Shown in pieces: positions 6,110 to 6,349 of a stretch of DNA of 6,349 bases. This DNA is from Verrucomicrobiota bacterium (GTDB taxonomy: Bacteria > Verrucomicrobiota > Verrucomicrobiia > Verrucomicrobiales > DEV007), in NCBI GenBank assembly GCA_020629815.1, contig JAHDCN010000097.1, positions 1-6,349 on the forward strand, written 5' to 3'. The position numbers were made by a program, and so were the translations under genes. Below the pieces are notes generated by a model that did not search any database, was not told the origin of the DNA, and was given only the letters and a program-made list of their open reading frames with translations. The first letter of the stretch is position 1, and each line of letters starts with the position of its first letter.

Positions 6110-6349
6110 ATGAAAAAGTCCCTTTTACAGGAGGCTGGTCATGCAGATGACTCCGATGTCGAAGAAATGATATTCGACATTGAAGAAGCCTTCGATTCAG
6201 ACGTTCGTGAAGAGATCGTCGATTTGCCGCCGGTCCGGGATGAACTGGACGCGGAAGTTGAGGCTGTTTTACAGTCTCTCGCCGAAGCGGAAGTCGAAGC
6301 GGAAGTCGAAGCGGAAGTCGAAGCGGAAGTCGAAGCGGAAGTCGAAGCG
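6110..6349 (+). CDS. Acidic repeat protein, 3'-truncated
   Basis: An open frame starts at ATG 6110 (MKKSLLQEAGHADDSDVEEM) and runs 80 codons to the right edge without a stop. It is strongly acidic, with few Lys or Arg after residue 3. Residues 14-20 (DSDVEEM) and 29-36 (DSDVREEI) look like degenerate copies of one motif. From residue 59 the protein becomes a perfect EAEV repeat, five full copies plus EA in the window. No signal peptide, membrane segment or known domain is seen; a helical acidic filament, linker or surface region is possible. The A-rich context (ACACAA before ATG) has no Shine-Dalgarno, like the other starts here. The assignment as a real gene rests on the clean open frame, the plausible start and the intact repeat frame; the function is unknown and most of the protein may lie outside the window. 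Confidence 0.65.
   Translation, partial: MKKSLLQEAGHADDSDVEEMIFDIEEAFDSDVREEIVDLPPVRDELDAEVEAVLQSLAEAEVEAEVEAEVEAEVEAEVEA
6284..6349 (+). repeat. Perfect 12-bp tandem repeat (GAAGCGGAAGTC)n
   Basis: Five and a half identical copies of GAAGCGGAAGTC occupy 66 bases up to the window end. Each unit is itself two near-identical hexamers, GAAGCG and GAAGTC. In the open frame it encodes EAEV. The repeat is exact at the DNA level while the acidic region before it is degenerate, which suggests recent expansion. Any gain or loss of units keeps the reading frame. Confidence 0.98.

Noticed and set aside
6284..6349. CRISPR array or VNTR-type non-coding repeat
   Set aside because: The units are 12 bp with no spacers and stay in one open reading frame with a plausible start, so a coding repeat is the better explanation.

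Overview
This window looks like a chromosomal segment of a Gram-negative bacterium of the Planctomycetes-Verrucomicrobia type, most likely Verrucomicrobiota (Opitutae/Puniceicoccales-like). That placement is an inference. It rests on a lipoprotein of the DUF1080 (3-keto-disaccharide hydrolase-like) family, which is expanded in that group, on the density of small exported proteins, and on start codons that mostly lack a Shine-Dalgarno sequence. No rRNA, tRNA, mobile element, integrase or CRISPR array was seen.

Layout. (1) Positions 2-1924, plus strand: the 3' part of a long alpha-helical protein whose beginning lies outside the window. It carries up to three copies of a motif like the hairpin tip (RLS motif) of HlyD/MacA-type membrane fusion proteins. 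(2) Positions 1927-3292, minus strand: a probable two-gene unit, an exported beta-sandwich protein followed by a stand-alone LON substrate-binding-domain protein. The latter converges on the first gene with only 2 bp between the stop codons. (3) Positions 3353-4496, plus strand: a DUF1080 lipoprotein and a small second lipoprotein 4 bp downstream, transcribed divergently from unit 2 across a 60-bp gap. (4) Positions 4583-5422: a secreted M23 (LytM-type) peptidoglycan endopeptidase with intact zinc and catalytic residues. (5) Positions 5481-6011: a small exported protein interrupted by a single in-frame TAA with no frame change. (6) Positions 6110-6349: the start of a very acidic protein running off the window inside a perfect 12-bp tandem repeat (EAEV)n.

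Five consecutive genes (3292 down to 2585, then 3353 to 6011) encode proteins with a signal peptide or lipobox, so most of the window serves the envelope or periplasm. The DUF1080 protein and its divergent neighbour could bind or process glycans, and the M23 enzyme cuts peptidoglycan, but the sequence does not show that these genes form one pathway. The strongest oddities are the multiple tip-like motifs in the first protein, the isolated nonsense codon in the fifth exported gene, and the sequence-identical acidic repeat at the right edge. None of them is enough to claim a new system.
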